Assembly (NCBI RefSeq): GCF_004745485.1 | Contig: NZ_RHFG01000007.1 | Location: 1 to 64,000 of the forward strand | Length of the DNA: 64,000 nucleotides | Origin: Brevibacterium sp. S22 | GTDB taxonomy: Bacteria; Actinomycetota; Actinomycetes; Actinomycetales; Brevibacteriaceae | Reading direction: 5' to 3' | Shown here: positions 1 through 8,547 of the stretch, piece after piece | Position numbering within the stretch: the first letter of the stretch is position 1 | How the letters are laid out: every line of letters starts with the position of its first letter | Translations under genes and position numbers: made by a program | Notes under the pieces: generated by a model | Told to the model about the DNA's origin: nothing | Database searches by the model: none | What the model saw: only the letters and a program-made list of their open reading frames with translations

Positions 1-321
1 GCCTAACCCTGTCCTGATCAGGTCCCAGAATTGGGCCTCGACCGTGCTTGGCAGGGAACGGGGTCCGGGACGGACCATGGCAACATCCTCCTCACTGGAG
101 GTGTTGCGACGACTCCTTGAACCCAAGCGCTGAAATCGCGGCGGATCGACCAGACAATGCGCTTTGCGGGCGCTCTCGGTGCGTTCTCGTGCTCCCGGCG
201 GGGCCCGGCAGGCCCTCGCGCGGCTTCGCGAACGTGGCGTCGTGACGTCGTGGCCGCCGCCCGGCCTGCGCTGCGGGTGCTGCGTTGCACCCGGGCGTGG
301 GGTATGCGACACTGATATCAA
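1..321. other. Non-coding stretch upstream of the paa operon
   Basis: I see no convincing gene here. The open frames on both strands are short, lack ribosome binding sites and read as GC-rich shadow frames. The stretch holds half of a dispersed hairpin repeat (132-162). No phenylacetate regulator or ligase gene is visible, so if they are nearby they lie to the left of the window. Confidence 0.5.
132..162. repeat. Half copy of the 50-bp hairpin repeat (family B)
   Basis: This stretch matches the right arm and right flank of the family B elements at 34415-34464 and 19278-19327: a GAAA(C/T)CG start, a core like GTGGATCG(A/C)CCAG, then AGACAA(T/C)GCGC. I find no left arm in the preceding 130 bases, so it looks like a truncated or decayed copy. 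Confidence 0.45.
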
Positions 322-343
322 CAATACAGAACAAACGGTCAGT
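322..343 (+). promoter_or_regulatory. Candidate PaaR-type operator upstream of paaA
   Basis: A 22-bp stretch ends in CGGTCAGT, matching the right half-site CGGTNAGT of the imperfect palindrome I recall for PaaR (TetR family) of Corynebacterium glutamicum. The left half is degraded; about 11 of 16 defined positions agree. It lies about 110 bp before the paaA start, where a repressor of the operon would be expected. A possible -10 (TAGGAT, 369-374) follows it, but I see no good -35. Confidence 0.4.
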
Positions 344-452
344 AAATGGATGCCCCGGGGGAACCTCGTAGGATGGTTCGACCCGCACACGGAGTCGGCA
401 GCCGCTGACCGTGGCAGGTCCGGACAAGGGCACATCCAAAGGTGGAGTGGTC

Positions 453-1421
453 ATGACAACTCAAGTGAACGACAACCGCTACGACGAGGCGCAGCTGCAG
501 GTGCAGTTCGACGCGACGATCGAGGCGAAGGATCGGATCGAACCCCGGGACTGGATGCCCGAGGCCTACCGCAAGACACTCATCCGCCAGGTCGCGCAGC
601 ACGCGCACTCGGAGATCATCGGCATGCAGCCCGAAGGCAACTGGATCTCCCGCGCACCCTCCCTGCGGCGCAAGGCGATCCTGCTGGCGAAGGTCCAGGA
701 CGAAGCCGGACACGGCCTGTACCTCTACTCGGCCGCCGAGACCCTGGGCGCCACGCGCAACGAACTCACGGAGAAGCTCGTGGCCGGCAGGCAGAAGTAC
801 TCCTCGATCTTCAACTACCCGACCCTGTCCTACACCGACGTCGGCACGATCGGCTGGCTCGTCGACGGTGCCGCGATCTGCAACCAGGTGCCGCTGTGCC
901 GGACCTCCTTCGGACCCTACGGTCGCGCGATGATCCGCATCTGCAAGGAAGAATCCTTCCACCAGCGGCAGGGGTACGAACTGCTGATGACGATGATGCG
1001 CGGCACCGAGGCCCAACGTGAGATGGTCCAGGAATCGGTCAACCGCTTCTGGTGGCCGTCGCTGATGATGTTCGGCCCGCCCGACGACAACTCGCCGAAC
1101 ACCGAGCAGTCGATGGCCTGGGGAATCAAGACCCACACCAACGATGAGCTGCGCCAGAAGTTCGTCGACATGTCCGTCCCACAGGCCGAGGCCCTGGGAG
1201 TGACGTTCCCCGATGAGAACCTCAAGTGGAACGAAGAGCGCGGCCACTACGACTTCTCGACCCCGAACTGGGACGAGTTCTGGGATGTCGTCAAGGGCAA
1301 CGGTCCTTGCAACGAACAGCGCGTCGCCCACCGCAAGCGCGCGTGGGACGAGGGCGCATGGGTGCGCGAAGCCGCGCTCGCCTTCGCCGAGAACCAAGCC
1401 GCCGAGGAGGCAGCGAAATGA
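453..1421 (+). CDS. paaA: Phenylacetyl-CoA 1,2-epoxidase, catalytic subunit PaaA
   Basis: PaaA is the diiron oxygenase subunit of the PaaABCE complex, which epoxidises the aromatic ring of phenylacetyl-CoA using O2 and electrons from PaaE. The 322-residue protein has the family length. The ferritin-like iron ligands are visible in DEAGH (E84, H87) and EESFH (E166/E167, H170). I chose the ATG preceded by AAAGGTGGAG with a 5-base gap over a GTG 42 bases upstream that has no ribosome binding site. It is the first gene of an operon and overlaps paaB by ATGA. The family assignment is very firm; the physiological substrate is inferred from the complete operon. Confidence 0.96.
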   Translation: MTTQVNDNRYDEAQLQVQFDATIEAKDRIEPRDWMPEAYRKTLIRQVAQHAHSEIIGMQPEGNWISRAPSLRRKAILLAKVQDEAGHGLYLYSAAETLGATRNELTEKLVAGRQKYSSIFNYPTLSYTDVGTIGWLVDGAAICNQVPLCRTSFGPYGRAMIRICKEESFHQRQGYELLMTMMRGTEAQREMVQESVNRFWWPSLMMFGPPDDNSPNTEQSMAWGIKTHTNDELRQKFVDMSVPQAEALGVTFPDENLKWNEERGHYDFSTPNWDEFWDVVKGNGPCNEQRVAHRKRAWDEGAWVREAALAFAENQAAEEAAK

Positions 1422-1798
1422 CCGAGACCAACTCCGGCCCCGCCTCGGCGAACGGATCCGCCGCAAAGGCGGCAGCCACCTCGGCGAATGGAACAGAGAC
1501 GAAGGCGAGCTCGACCCGCGGAGAATGGCCGCTGTACGAGGTCTTCGTGCGCGGTAAGCGCGGACTCAACCACGTCCATGTCGGATCTCTCCATGCCGCC
1601 GATGATCAGATGGCCCTCCACCACGCCCGCGACGTCTACACCCGACGCAACGAAGGAGTGAGCATCTGGGTCGTCCGCGCGGCCGACATCACGGCCTCGA
1701 GCCCGGACGAGAAGGACCCGATGTTCGCCCCCAGCGGCGACAAGGTCTACCGCCACCCCACCTTCTACGACATCCCCTCCGATGTCCCCCATATGTGA
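1418..1798 (+). CDS. paaB: Phenylacetyl-CoA epoxidase subunit PaaB
   Basis: PaaB is the small structural subunit that bridges PaaAC units in the epoxidase. Its conserved core starts near residue 37 ([20 protein letters not shown]) and runs through the HARDVYTRR region to the C-terminus. The first 35 residues are an Ala/Ser/Gly/Thr-rich extension; family members are usually about 95 residues and this one is 126. The start overlaps the paaA stop (ATGA), which implies translational coupling. The low-complexity tail resembles those on other proteins of this operon (PaaD, PaaF) and is probably disordered. Confidence 0.95.
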   Translation: MTETNSGPASANGSAAKAAATSANGTETKASSTRGEWPLYEVFVRGKRGLNHVHVGSLHAADDQMALHHARDVYTRRNEGVSIWVVRAADITASSPDEKDPMFAPSGDKVYRHPTFYDIPSDVPHM

Positions 1799-1811
1799 GG
1801 AGGACGAGCCG

Positions 1812-2792
1812 ATGACTGCGAACAACGAACCCACCATCCATGTCGAACACGACGAAGCCGGTACGAACGTCGACCACGATACGCACGACAACGCGTACTC
1901 CGGACTGCTCGTCAACGACGCGAACTGGGCCTTCGGCACCGATTTCGAAGACCCCCTGGCCGGTGTCGACACGACCGTGCCCGACGGCGTCGACCCCAAG
2001 GATCTCGGGGCGTACTGCCTGATGCTCGGCGATGACGCCCTCGTCTTCAGCCAGCGCATCTCCGAATGGTGCTCGAACGCCCCGGACCTCGAAGAGGACA
2101 TCGCACTGGCGAACATCGCGCTCGACCTCCTCGGGCAGTCGAGGCTCCTGCTCGCCCGCGCCGCAGCCGCCGATCCGGAGCTTGTGCCCGAACTCCCCGA
2201 AGGCTCGCCGGTGCCCGACGAGGACCGACTCGCGTACTTCCGCAACGATCTGGCCTTCCGCAATGTCCGCCTGGCCGAGGTCCCCAACGGCGACTTCGCC
2301 GAGGCGGTCGCGAAGATCCTCATCTACTCCACCTGGCGCCTGTCGATCTTCGAACGCCTCGTGACCAGCCGCGACACCGTGCTCGCCGCGATCGCGGCCA
2401 AGGGTGTCAAGGAGATGTCCTATCACCGCGACTTCGCCGGACGTTGGGTGCTCACCCTGGCCCGCGGCACCGAGGAGTCCAGGTTCCGCCTGGTCACGGC
2501 TCTCGACGGACTGTGGCCGCTGTGGACCGAGCTGTTCGAGACCCATCCGGTCGAGGCTGCTGTGACCGCAGCCGGAATCGGAGTCGATCCCGCCGAGGTG
2601 GCCGATGAGGCATCCGTGATCATCGACCAGGTCTTCGCCGCAGCCGGAATCGACCGACCCGAGCGCGGAGGTCTGGCCGGAGTCGGCGTCCACGGCGGCA
2701 AGGGCCGCGACGGACTCCACACCGAGGCCCTGTCGAAGCTGCTCGCCGAGATGCAGGTCGTCGCTCGCGAACACCCGGAGGGACAGTGGTGA
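1812..2792 (+). CDS. paaC: Phenylacetyl-CoA epoxidase subunit PaaC
   Basis: PaaC is the catalytically inactive ferritin-like partner of PaaA and helps bind substrate. The helical segment near LGDDALVFSQRISEW and the stretch LEEDIALANIALDLLGQSRL are typical. At 326 residues it is longer than the usual 250 or so, because of an acidic, His/Asp-rich N-terminal extension of about 40 residues and some internal insertions. The ATG is preceded by GAGGAGGA at good distance; an upstream in-frame ATG would lie before that site. The end overlaps the paaD GTG start. Confidence 0.94.
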   Translation: MTANNEPTIHVEHDEAGTNVDHDTHDNAYSGLLVNDANWAFGTDFEDPLAGVDTTVPDGVDPKDLGAYCLMLGDDALVFSQRISEWCSNAPDLEEDIALANIALDLLGQSRLLLARAAAADPELVPELPEGSPVPDEDRLAYFRNDLAFRNVRLAEVPNGDFAEAVAKILIYSTWRLSIFERLVTSRDTVLAAIAAKGVKEMSYHRDFAGRWVLTLARGTEESRFRLVTALDGLWPLWTELFETHPVEAAVTAAGIGVDPAEVADEASVIIDQVFAAAGIDRPERGGLAGVGVHGGKGRDGLHTEALSKLLAEMQVVAREHPEGQW

Positions 2793-3379
2793 CCGCCATG
2801 CTCGAGACGTACCCCACCGACACTCGCCCGACCGAGACCCGCCCGACCGACACTCGCCCGGCAGAGACCTCGGCCACCGGCGCCGAGGCGATCGAGCGTG
2901 CCTGGGCCGCCGCCGAACGCGTGACCGACCCCGAGATGCCGATGCTCACTCTGCTCGACCTCGGTGTGCTCCGGGACGTGCAGGTCGAGGACGGCCACGT
3001 CGTCACGACCATCACCCCCACCTATTCGGGATGTCCGGCGATGGCGACGATGCGCGATGATCTGCAGCGCGAACTCCTCGAGGCCGGATTCCCCGACGCC
3101 GAGGTGCGCGTGTCGCTGTCGCCGGCCTGGACGAGCGACTGGATCACCGAAGAAGGGAAGAAGGCGCTCAAGGACGCCGGAATCTCGCCGCCCGGAGCCG
3201 CACCCGCCCGAAAAGGCCCGGTGGCACTGACCCTCATGCCCACCCGCCGCGCCGTGACCTGCGTGCTGTGCGGATCGGACGATGTCAGGCTGTCCTCCGA
3301 ATTCGGTGCGACCGCGTGCAAGGCGATGTACCAGTGCAACGACTGCCTCGAACCGTTCGACCATGTGAAGGAGATCTGA
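2789..3379 (+). CDS. paaD: PaaD, iron-sulfur maturation factor of the epoxidase
   Basis: PaaD carries a DUF59/MIP18-like domain (about residues 28-130) and a C-terminal cysteine cluster (CVLCGSDD ... CNDC). It is thought to help assemble Fe-S or iron sites of the PaaABCE system. The N-terminus has repeated TDTRP/TETRP units encoded by 15-bp near-repeats, which is odd for a conserved maturation factor. I chose the GTG overlapping the paaC stop, with GGAGGG six bases upstream. An ATG three codons later is possible but further from the binding site. Confidence 0.93.
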   Translation: MTAMLETYPTDTRPTETRPTDTRPAETSATGAEAIERAWAAAERVTDPEMPMLTLLDLGVLRDVQVEDGHVVTTITPTYSGCPAMATMRDDLQRELLEAGFPDAEVRVSLSPAWTSDWITEEGKKALKDAGISPPGAAPARKGPVALTLMPTRRAVTCVLCGSDDVRLSSEFGATACKAMYQCNDCLEPFDHVKEI

Positions 3380-4485
3380 TGACCGAGCTGATCGATCAGA
3401 CCGCCGAGGCGGCCCCCGCCGACGGACTCTCCCGGTCGGCCTTCTACCCGCTGACCGTGAGCGCCGTCGACCACCTCACCGAGGATTCGGCCGCCGTGAC
3501 CTTCGACGTGCCGGCCGAATACGCCGAACTCTTCGACTTCGCGGCAGGACAGTCGCTGACACTGCGCCGCTTCATCGACGGTGAGGAGCACCGCCGCACC
3601 TATTCGATCTGCGCCCCGGCCGGAACCGCTCCGCGCATCGGTGTGCGCGAGGTCCCCGAGGGGCTCTTCTCCCTGTGGCTGGTGGGCGAGGTCCGAGCCG
3701 GCGACACCATCGAGGTGCAGCCGCCCTCGGGCAGCTTCCGCGCCGATGCCTCCGCCGGCGGCAGGCATCTGTGCATCGCCGCGGGTTCGGGAATCACCCC
3801 GATGCTCTCGATCGCTTCGACCGTGCTGTCCAACCCCGAAGCCTCGGTGACTCTGCTCTACGGCAACCGGCACACGAACACCGTGATGTTCGCCGAGGAG
3901 CTCGCCGATCTCAAGGACGCCCGCAACCAGCAGCTCGACCTCGTTCACGTGCTCTCCCGCGAACCCCGCGATGTCGAACTCTTCTCCGGCCGCCTCAACG
4001 AGAAGAAGCTGCGGGACCTGCTGACCGCCATCGTCCCGATCGGCAGCATGGACCATGTGTGGCTGTGCGGCCCCTTCGGCATGTTGGGCGACGCCCGGAA
4101 GGTGCTCGCCGAATTCGACGTGCCGAAGGAGAAGATCCACTTCGAGCTCTTCTATGTCGACGAACCGCCGCCGGAGGTCGTCCACGCGGACAAGGTCGTC
4201 GAGGGTGCGACCAGCGACGTCACGGTCATCCTCGACGGCAAACGCTCCACCTCGGCGATGTCGCAGGGCAAGACCATCCTCGATTCCGCCCAGGAATCCC
4301 GATCCGATCTGCCGTTCGCCTGCAAAGGCGGCGTGTGCGGAACCTGCCGAGCGAAGATCTGCGGCGGTGAGGTCAACATGGTCCGCAACTACGCCCTCGA
4401 AGACGCCGAGGTGGAGGCGAACTTCGTCCTCACCTGCCAGACGTTCCCCGTCAGCGACGAGGTCACGGTCGACTTCGACTCCTGA
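3379..4485 (+). CDS. paaE: Phenylacetyl-CoA epoxidase reductase PaaE
   Basis: PaaE passes electrons from NAD(P)H through FAD and a 2Fe-2S centre to the diiron site of PaaA. The FAD motif RRTYS is near residue 72, the nucleotide-binding domain follows (AAGSGITPMLS), and a C-terminal plant-type ferredoxin domain carries C315, C320, C323 and C353 (CKGGVCGTCR ... LTC). The length of 368 is normal. Its start overlaps the paaD stop by one base with GAAGGAGA upstream. A 139-bp gap to the thiolase gene follows. Confidence 0.96.
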   Translation: MTELIDQTAEAAPADGLSRSAFYPLTVSAVDHLTEDSAAVTFDVPAEYAELFDFAAGQSLTLRRFIDGEEHRRTYSICAPAGTAPRIGVREVPEGLFSLWLVGEVRAGDTIEVQPPSGSFRADASAGGRHLCIAAGSGITPMLSIASTVLSNPEASVTLLYGNRHTNTVMFAEELADLKDARNQQLDLVHVLSREPRDVELFSGRLNEKKLRDLLTAIVPIGSMDHVWLCGPFGMLGDARKVLAEFDVPKEKIHFELFYVDEPPPEVVHADKVVEGATSDVTVILDGKRSTSAMSQGKTILDSAQESRSDLPFACKGGVCGTCRAKICGGEVNMVRNYALEDAEVEANFVLTCQTFPVSDEVTVDFDS

Positions 4486-4624
4486 CTCACCCCGCCGCGA
4501 GCCGCTCCCTACCGGGGCGCTCCGGCTCGGAGTCTTCCGGCCGGTGACCGACGAACCGTACACTGGCCGGGACTCCGACCAATCCACGCGGGCGTGAGCC
4601 CACACCACATCACCGAGGAGACCC

Positions 4625-5788
4625 ATGCCCGAGGCATTCATTCTTGACGGACTGCGCACCCCCATCGGCCGGTACGGGGGAGTGCTGGCCGATCAGCGGC
4701 CCGACGACCTCGCGGCCCAGACGCTGAAGACCGTCGTCGACCGGTCCGGGATCGACCCGGCCGACATCGACGAGGTCATCCTCGGCTCGGCGAACCAGGC
4801 CGGCGAGGACAACCGCAACATCGCCCGCATGGCCGTGCTCCTGGCCGGGCTGCCCGAATCCGTTCCCGGGTTCACCGTCAACCGCCTGTGCGCCTCGGGG
4901 ATGACCGCGATCACGACCGCGCGGGCGATGATCGCCGCCGGAGACGCCGAGGTGGTCGTGGCCGGGGGAGTCGAATCGATGACCCGTGCGCCCTGGGTGA
5001 GTGAGAAGCCCTCCCGCGCGTGGTCGAAGCCGGGGAAGACGTGGGACACCTCGATCGGGTGGCGGTTCACGAACCCGGCCTTCGACGAGGATACGACCCT
5101 GTCCATGCCGCAGACGGCCGAACGCGTCGCCGAGAAGTGGAAGCTCACCCGCGACGCCCTCGACGAATTCGCCTATCATTCGCACCAGAAGGCACTGGCC
5201 GCTCAGCGTGAGGGGAAGTTCGACCCCGAGATCCTTCCCATCGGCGAGGTGACCGCGGACGAAGGACCGCGCGACTCGACCCTGGAGAAGCTGGGCAAGC
5301 TGCGCCCGATCCACGGACCCGGCGGCCTCATCACCGCCGGCAACTCCTCGTCGCTGAACGACGGGGCTGCGGTGACGATCCTCGTGTCCGAGGACTACGC
5401 GAGCAAGCACGGGCTCAGTCCCCGGGCTCGCGTGGTCGCCGGGGCCAATGCCGGAGTCTCCCCGGACATCATGGGCGTCGGACCCGTACCCGCCACCCGC
5501 AAGGTCCTCGAGCGCACCGGGTGGAAGGTCGGCGACCTCGAGGCTGTCGAACTCAATGAAGCCTTCGCCTCCCAGTCGCTGGCCTGCATGGGCGACCTCG
5601 GACTCGACCCGGAGACCGTCAACGGCTTCGGCGGGGCCATCGCACTCGGGCATCCGCTCGGCTGCTCGGGAACCCGCATCACCCTCACCCTGCTCAACCG
5701 CCTGGAACAGGCCGAAGCGAAGCGCGGGCTGGCGACCATGTGCGTGGGCGTCGGCCAGGGATCCGCTCTGCTGCTGGAGCGCGCATGA
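4625..5788 (+). CDS. paaJ: Thiolase PaaJ (3-oxoadipyl-CoA / didehydrosuberyl-CoA)
   Basis: This thiolase would cleave 3-oxo-5,6-didehydrosuberyl-CoA and 3-oxoadipyl-CoA to end the phenylacetate pathway in acetyl-CoA and succinyl-CoA. Catalytic residues are clear: C89 (NRLCASGM), H343 (GHPLGCSG) and C373 (CVGVGQG). The length of 387 is typical of beta-ketoadipyl-CoA thiolases. GAGGAG precedes the ATG. It overlaps the next gene by ATGA and so starts the second half of the paa cluster. The exact substrate is inferred from context; a general acetyl-CoA acetyltransferase would look similar. Confidence 0.9.
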   Translation: MPEAFILDGLRTPIGRYGGVLADQRPDDLAAQTLKTVVDRSGIDPADIDEVILGSANQAGEDNRNIARMAVLLAGLPESVPGFTVNRLCASGMTAITTARAMIAAGDAEVVVAGGVESMTRAPWVSEKPSRAWSKPGKTWDTSIGWRFTNPAFDEDTTLSMPQTAERVAEKWKLTRDALDEFAYHSHQKALAAQREGKFDPEILPIGEVTADEGPRDSTLEKLGKLRPIHGPGGLITAGNSSSLNDGAAVTILVSEDYASKHGLSPRARVVAGANAGVSPDIMGVGPVPATRKVLERTGWKVGDLEAVELNEAFASQSLACMGDLGLDPETVNGFGGAIALGHPLGCSGTRITLTLLNRLEQAEAKRGLATMCVGVGQGSALLLERA

Positions 5789-6798
5789 GTGCCGGAGACG
5801 CTTCGGCCCCGAAAGCGGGTGAAGGTTCGGCGTCGAATTCGGGCGTAGGTTCCGCTTCGAACGCGGGTGCCACCTCGGCGAGTCCCGGCGAAACTTCCCC
5901 GCTGCTCATCGAACGCCTGCCCGATCGGACGATCATCCGGCTCAACCGGCCCGAGGTGCGCAACGCCATCGACCAATCGATGGTCGATGCCCTCCACTCC
6001 GTGTGCGCCGAGCTCGAAGCCGATCCGAAGGTCGCGATTCTCACCGGCACTTCGGGAGTCTTCGCCGCAGGTGCGGACATCGCCCAGCTGCGTGATCGTC
6101 GCCGCGATGACGCGCTCGCCGGGATCAACTCGAAGATCTTCACCCGCATCCAGGAACTGCCGATGCCGGTCATCGCGCTCGTCGAGGGATTCGCCCTCGG
6201 CGGCGGGGCCGAACTCGCCTTCGCCGCGGACTTCCGCATCGGCACCCCGTCGACGAAGATCGGCAACCCGGAGACCGGACTCGGCATCCTTGCCGCAGCA
6301 GGAGCCGCCTGGCGTCTGCGCGAACTCGTCGGCGAACCCCGCGCCAAGGAGATCCTGCTCGCCGGTCGGACCCTGCAGGCCGACGAAGCCAAGGCGATCG
6401 GTCTGCTCAACGACGTCGTCGACCCCGAAGATCTCGAACTGGCCGGTCAGGCGCTTGCCGATCGGATTGCGAGCTTCGCACCCCTGGCCGTGCGGTTGAG
6501 CAAATCGGCGTTCCACGCACCGCGAGAAGCCCACCCGCTCATTGATAACGTAGCGCAGGCCGTGCTCTTCGAAACCGAAGAGAAGTACGCGCGGATGGAC
6601 GCGTTCCTCGCGAAGAGGGAAGCGAAGAAACGTGCGAAGGCCGAGGCTGTGGCCACCGAGGCGATGAGCCAGCAGGAGGCGCCGCAGTCCGGGCAAACGG
6701 CGCCGCAGTCCGGGCAAACGGCGCCGCAGTCCGACCAGGCAGACCCGCGGGCCGTAGGCGAAGTGCCCCGCACCGACGAGAGAGGCAACACCGAATGA
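5785..6798 (+). CDS. paaF: Enoyl-CoA hydratase, PaaF-like, with long tails
   Basis: A crotonase-fold enzyme expected to hydrate 2,3-dehydroadipyl-CoA. The oxyanion-hole segment AGADIAQLRD and the loop GFALGGGAELAFAADFRIG are present, followed by NPETGLGI. The core spans about residues 42-290; the total of 337 is some 80 longer than usual. Residues 1-38 are Ala/Ser/Gly-rich, and the C-terminal tail holds three PQSGQTA-like units encoded by 21-bp tandem DNA repeats near 6685-6740. Both ends overlap neighbours by ATGA. PaaF is assigned by position; PaaF and PaaG are hard to tell apart by eye. Confidence 0.85.
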   Translation: MSAGDASAPKAGEGSASNSGVGSASNAGATSASPGETSPLLIERLPDRTIIRLNRPEVRNAIDQSMVDALHSVCAELEADPKVAILTGTSGVFAAGADIAQLRDRRRDDALAGINSKIFTRIQELPMPVIALVEGFALGGGAELAFAADFRIGTPSTKIGNPETGLGILAAAGAAWRLRELVGEPRAKEILLAGRTLQADEAKAIGLLNDVVDPEDLELAGQALADRIASFAPLAVRLSKSAFHAPREAHPLIDNVAQAVLFETEEKYARMDAFLAKREAKKRAKAEAVATEAMSQQEAPQSGQTAPQSGQTAPQSDQADPRAVGEVPRTDERGNTE

Positions 6799-7652
6799 GC
6801 GAGACCGACACCGCAGCCACCCCGGTCCCCCGCGTCCCCGACGTCGTCGGCGTCTACGGCGGTGGTCGGATGGGTGCAGGAATCGCGCATGCCTTCGCCA
6901 CCGCCGGCGCACGAGTCATCGTCATCGAGAACACCGTCGACACCGTGGACGCGGCCAGGCAGCGCATCGACGCCTCGATCGAGAAGTCGAACGCCAAAGG
7001 CATCGACGTGCCCGGAGCAGTCGTCGTCGACCGAGACCCCACCCTGCTCGACGAGGCCCTCCTCGTCATCGAAGCTGTGCCCGAGATCGTCGAACTCAAG
7101 CAGGAGGTGCTCGCCGCTATCGCGAAGCACGCTCCGGCAGCGAGCATCGCAACGAACACCTCGGCGCTGTCGATCGACGAGCTGGCCGCGGCACTGCCGC
7201 GCCCGCAGGCTCTCATCGGGCTGCACTTCTTCAACCCGGTGCCCGTGTCCGAACTCGTCGAGGTCGTCGTCGGCACCCACACGGATCCCAAACTCGTCGA
7301 GGTCGCCAAGGAATGGGTGACGGGACTGGGGAAGACGGCGATCACCGTGAAGGATTCGCCCGGATTCGCCTCCTCCCGCCTCGGCGTGGCCTTGGCGCTG
7401 GAAGCGATGCGGATGGTCGAAGACGGAGTCGCACGTGCAGAAGACATCGACCGTGCCATGACCCTGGGCTACCGGCACCCGGCCGGGCCGTTGCAGACGA
7501 CGGACATCGTCGGTCTCGATGTGCGCTTGGGAATCGCCGAGCACCTCACCGCCGAGATCGGCGAACGGTTCGCACCCCCGCAGATACTGAAGGACAAGGT
7601 CGCCGCCGGTGAACTCGGCCGCAAGACCGGGCAGGGCTTCTACACCTGGTGA
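6795..7652 (+). CDS. paaH: 3-hydroxyacyl-CoA dehydrogenase PaaH (short form)
   Basis: It oxidises 3-hydroxyadipyl-CoA to 3-oxoadipyl-CoA with NAD+. The Rossmann motif GGGRMGAGIAHAFA is at the N-terminus (about residues 24-37), the substrate segment HFFNPVPVSELVEVV is mid-protein, and the C-terminal helical domain ends in GRKTGQGFYTW. At 285 residues it is the single-domain type like 3-hydroxybutyryl-CoA dehydrogenase, not the roughly 475-residue two-domain PaaH of E. coli. It overlaps paaF by ATGA. A 64-bp gap separates it from paaG. Confidence 0.9.
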   Translation: MSETDTAATPVPRVPDVVGVYGGGRMGAGIAHAFATAGARVIVIENTVDTVDAARQRIDASIEKSNAKGIDVPGAVVVDRDPTLLDEALLVIEAVPEIVELKQEVLAAIAKHAPAASIATNTSALSIDELAAALPRPQALIGLHFFNPVPVSELVEVVVGTHTDPKLVEVAKEWVTGLGKTAITVKDSPGFASSRLGVALALEAMRMVEDGVARAEDIDRAMTLGYRHPAGPLQTTDIVGLDVRLGIAEHLTAEIGERFAPPQILKDKVAAGELGRKTGQGFYTW

Positions 7653-7716
7653 CACCCGGCCACCGCACCGGCAGAGGACATCCGGACCCACTGTAAGGAC
7701 ACGCAAAGGAGCATCC

Positions 7717-8493
7717 ATGACCGAGATCCAGCTGAAGAACCGCGGCCCGATCGCCGAGATCGTCCTCGACGGAGCGGAGACCCGCAACGCCCTCGACGCG
7801 GACAACCTCCGCGATATCGCCGCCGCCGTGGCCAAGGTCGCCGAGGCGGTCCCGAATGTGCGTGTGCTCCTCATCCGCGGTGAGGGCAAGGTCTTCAGCT
7901 CGGGTCGCGATATCGCGAACGTCGACGTCGAAACCGATGACGCCCGCGCGTTCCTCGCCGACATCTTCGCCCCTGTCTTCCAGGCGATCAGGGCGCTGCC
8001 GATCCCGGTGATCGCGCAGGTCCAGGGGGCGGCCCTCGGGCTCGGCTACGGTGTCGCTGCGGCCGCCGACATCATCTTCGCCGCCGATGACGCGAAGTTC
8101 GGGTCTCCGTTCGCCGCGATCGGTGCGATGCTCGACTCCGGCGCCCACCACGTGTTCCTCGACCGGGTCGGCTATCACCGGACGATGGACCTCATCGTCA
8201 CAGGTGATTTCATGACCGGCGCCGAGGCGGCCGCGACCGGGATCGTCTCTCGCGCGGTCCCAGCGGCAGAGCTGGCTGAATTCGTCGAGTCGAAACTGGA
8301 GAAGATCGTGTCCGGACCCGCCGAGGCGTTCGCGATGGAGAAGGGCTTCGTGCAGAAGCTCGCCGACGACCGCCCGAGTCTTGCCGAGGTGCTCGCCGAG
8401 GAGGCCGCTCTGCAGGAGTCGGCCCGCCAGACACCTGACTACGCCGAAGGTTTCCGCGCCTTCCAGGAGCGGCGGTCACCGAATTTCGAGTGA
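7717..8493 (+). CDS. paaG: Enoyl-CoA hydratase/isomerase, PaaG-like
   Basis: A crotonase-fold enzyme of 258 residues. In the pathway PaaG isomerises the ring epoxide to an oxepin and later shifts a double bond. Conserved pieces are FSSGRDIANVD (oxyanion loop) and the stretch from VQGAALGLGYG to AADIIFAADDAKFGSPF. AAAGGA precedes the ATG; an upstream in-frame start 108 bases earlier has no binding site. It closes the operon and converges on the next gene. No paaZ, paaK or paaI is found in the window, so ring cleavage and CoA activation must be encoded elsewhere. Confidence 0.85.
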   Translation: MTEIQLKNRGPIAEIVLDGAETRNALDADNLRDIAAAVAKVAEAVPNVRVLLIRGEGKVFSSGRDIANVDVETDDARAFLADIFAPVFQAIRALPIPVIAQVQGAALGLGYGVAAAADIIFAADDAKFGSPFAAIGAMLDSGAHHVFLDRVGYHRTMDLIVTGDFMTGAEAAATGIVSRAVPAAELAEFVESKLEKIVSGPAEAFAMEKGFVQKLADDRPSLAEVLAEEAALQESARQTPDYAEGFRAFQERRSPNFE

Positions 8494-8547
8494 GGCGCGG
8501 TCCGTCTCTGGTATCGGCCGGCCTCTGATCTCGGACGGTCGCTGACC

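Noticed and set aside
3022-4665. Long open frame (547 codons) on the minus strand
   Set aside because: It is antisense to paaD/paaE, lacks motifs and mirrors GC-rich codon bias of the real genes.
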